Assembly: GCA_903910245.1 (NCBI GenBank) | Contig: CAIVYX010000229.1 | Span: forward strand, 1-6,661 | DNA from: an uncultured Opitutia bacterium | GTDB taxonomy: Bacteria > Verrucomicrobiota > Verrucomicrobiia > Opitutales > UBA953 | Reading direction: 5' to 3' | DNA length: 6,661 bases | Part shown: positions 6,385 through 6,661 of the stretch, piece after piece | Numbering within the stretch: position 1 is the stretch's first letter | Layout of the letters: each line of letters opens with the position of its first letter | Notes under the pieces: generated by a model | The model's input: only the letters and a program-made list of their open reading frames with translations | Told to the model about the DNA's origin: nothing | The model's database searches: none | Position numbers and translations under genes: made by a program

Positions 6385-6463
6385 ACAAGGAGATTACCGC
6401 CCTAAAAGGGGCTTTCGGGCTGGAAAAATCCTTCCCACCCACCAAGGTGGCCTTTTCACCACC
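6385..6463 (+). promoter_or_regulatory. Short leader before ilvE with possible hairpins
   Basis: This 79-base gap has AAGGAG at 6387-6392 with no ATG, GTG or TTG at usable distance, and a small GCCC/GGGC stem (6399-6402 with 6409-6412) followed by TTTC, too weak to call a terminator. CCACC (6439-6443) and GGTGG (6446-6450) are complementary with TTTT close behind. The same GGTGG can instead pair with the CCACC just before the ilvE ATG. No clear promoter is visible, so ilvE may be read through from the ligase gene. Confidence 0.35.
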
Positions 6464-6467
6464 ATGG
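6442..6467 (+). promoter_or_regulatory. Hairpin over the ilvE start codon
   Basis: CCAAGGTGG (6442-6450) can pair with CCACCATGG (6459-6467) in eight of nine positions around an eight-base loop, CCTTTTCA. The single mismatch is A6445 against A6464. The duplex would cover both the only Shine-Dalgarno-like bases (AAGGTGG, 6444-6450) and the ATG. It competes with the shorter upstream CCACC/GGTGG pairing. This is seen in the sequence; a regulatory effect is inference. Confidence 0.35.
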
Positions 6468-6661
6468 AAGTCTACATCGACGGCAAGTTCTACCCCAAGG
6501 CCGAGGCCAAGATCTCGGTCTTCGACCATGGCTTCCTCTATGGCGACGGCATCTTCGAAGGCATCCGCCTCTACCTCGGCTGCGTCTTCCGCTAGGACGA
6601 GCACCTCGAGCGCCTCGAGATGTCCGCCAAAGCCCTCTGCCTCGACATGCCCTGGTCCCGC
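6464..6661 (+). pseudogene. ilvE: Branched-chain aminotransferase IlvE, in-frame TAG at codon 44, cut by window end
   Basis: The frame opens MEVYIDGKFYPKAEAKIS, then VFDHGFLYGDGIFEGIRLY. This is the N-terminus of fold-type IV PLP aminotransferases of the IlvE kind, which interconvert Leu, Ile and Val with their 2-oxoacids using glutamate. After VFR (41-43) comes TAG at 6593-6595. The same frame then continues DEHLERL, then SAKAL, exactly as family members do with a residue (usually Leu) where the stop lies, and runs open to the window edge. Nearby residues also look unusual: LGC where NGR is typical before VFR. A one-base change (for example TTG to TAG), decay into a pseudogene or a base-call error are the simplest explanations. 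The aroK stop is also TAG, so TAG seems to act as a normal stop here. The catalytic lysine lies beyond the window. Confidence 0.75.

Noticed and set aside
6459..6467. Kozak-like CCACCATGG at ilvE and CCGCCATGG at the HTH gene as a hint of eukaryotic origin
   Set aside because: Gene content, operon-like spacing, and Tat and Sec signals are bacterial; the resemblance reflects C-rich context before ATG.
6593..6595. TAG recoded as an amino acid throughout this organism
   Set aside because: aroK ends normally at a TAG, so wholesale reassignment is not supported; a point mutation, read error or local readthrough is simpler.
1..6661. CRISPR array, insertion sequence, integrase, phage or toxin-antitoxin module
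   Set aside because: No spaced direct repeats, terminal inverted repeats, transposase or recombinase catalytic motifs are present. The HTH gene resembles only the DNA-binding tail of resolvases.

Overview
The window is GC-rich bacterial chromosomal DNA with tightly packed genes and strong G/C bias at third codon positions. A Tat-exported Gfo/Idh/MocA oxidoreductase whose signal region ends in IIPRHVLG, lying beside a Sec-exported helical protein, together with several start codons lacking a Shine-Dalgarno (SD) sequence, suggests the Planctomycetes-Verrucomicrobia group, most likely Verrucomicrobiota. This is inference from protein style, not a phylogenetic result. I see no rRNA, tRNA, insertion sequence, CRISPR array or phage gene. 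No gene-free stretch exceeds about 155 bases.

Left block, plus strand: nadA (quinolinate synthase, NAD biosynthesis) begins at 23, perhaps overlapping the stop of an upstream gene by ATGA. A 125-bp AT-rich gap follows. It holds an 18-bp inverted repeat, TTGACA and TATAAT hexamers and a possible 25-codon leader ORF. Next come a small protein with a C-terminal helix-turn-helix (HTH) and, almost abutting it, aat (leucyl/phenylalanyl-tRNA-protein transferase, N-degron pathway).

Middle block, minus strand, read right to left: a Tat-exported oxidoreductase (5012-3726), a Sec-exported helical protein of unknown function (3703-2813) and aroK (shikimate kinase, 2757-2188). Gaps of 22 and 55 bp make this a plausible operon. 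The aroK 3' end overlaps the aat 3' end by 26 bp in convergent orientation.

Right block, plus strand: a PaaK/CapK-like adenylate-forming ligase is divergent from the oxidoreductase. After it comes the start of a class IV aminotransferase, very probably ilvE. That reading frame carries an in-frame TAG at codon 44, although recognisable ilvE sequence continues on both sides of it to the window edge.

Most genes are ordinary housekeeping (NAD, shikimate, branched-chain amino acids, protein turnover). I do not see a convincing new multi-gene system. The points most worth a second look are the interrupted ilvE and the hairpin over its start codon, the compact control region before the HTH gene, the exported oxidoreductase/helical-protein pair, and the recurrent CC immediately before start codons that lack a Shine-Dalgarno.
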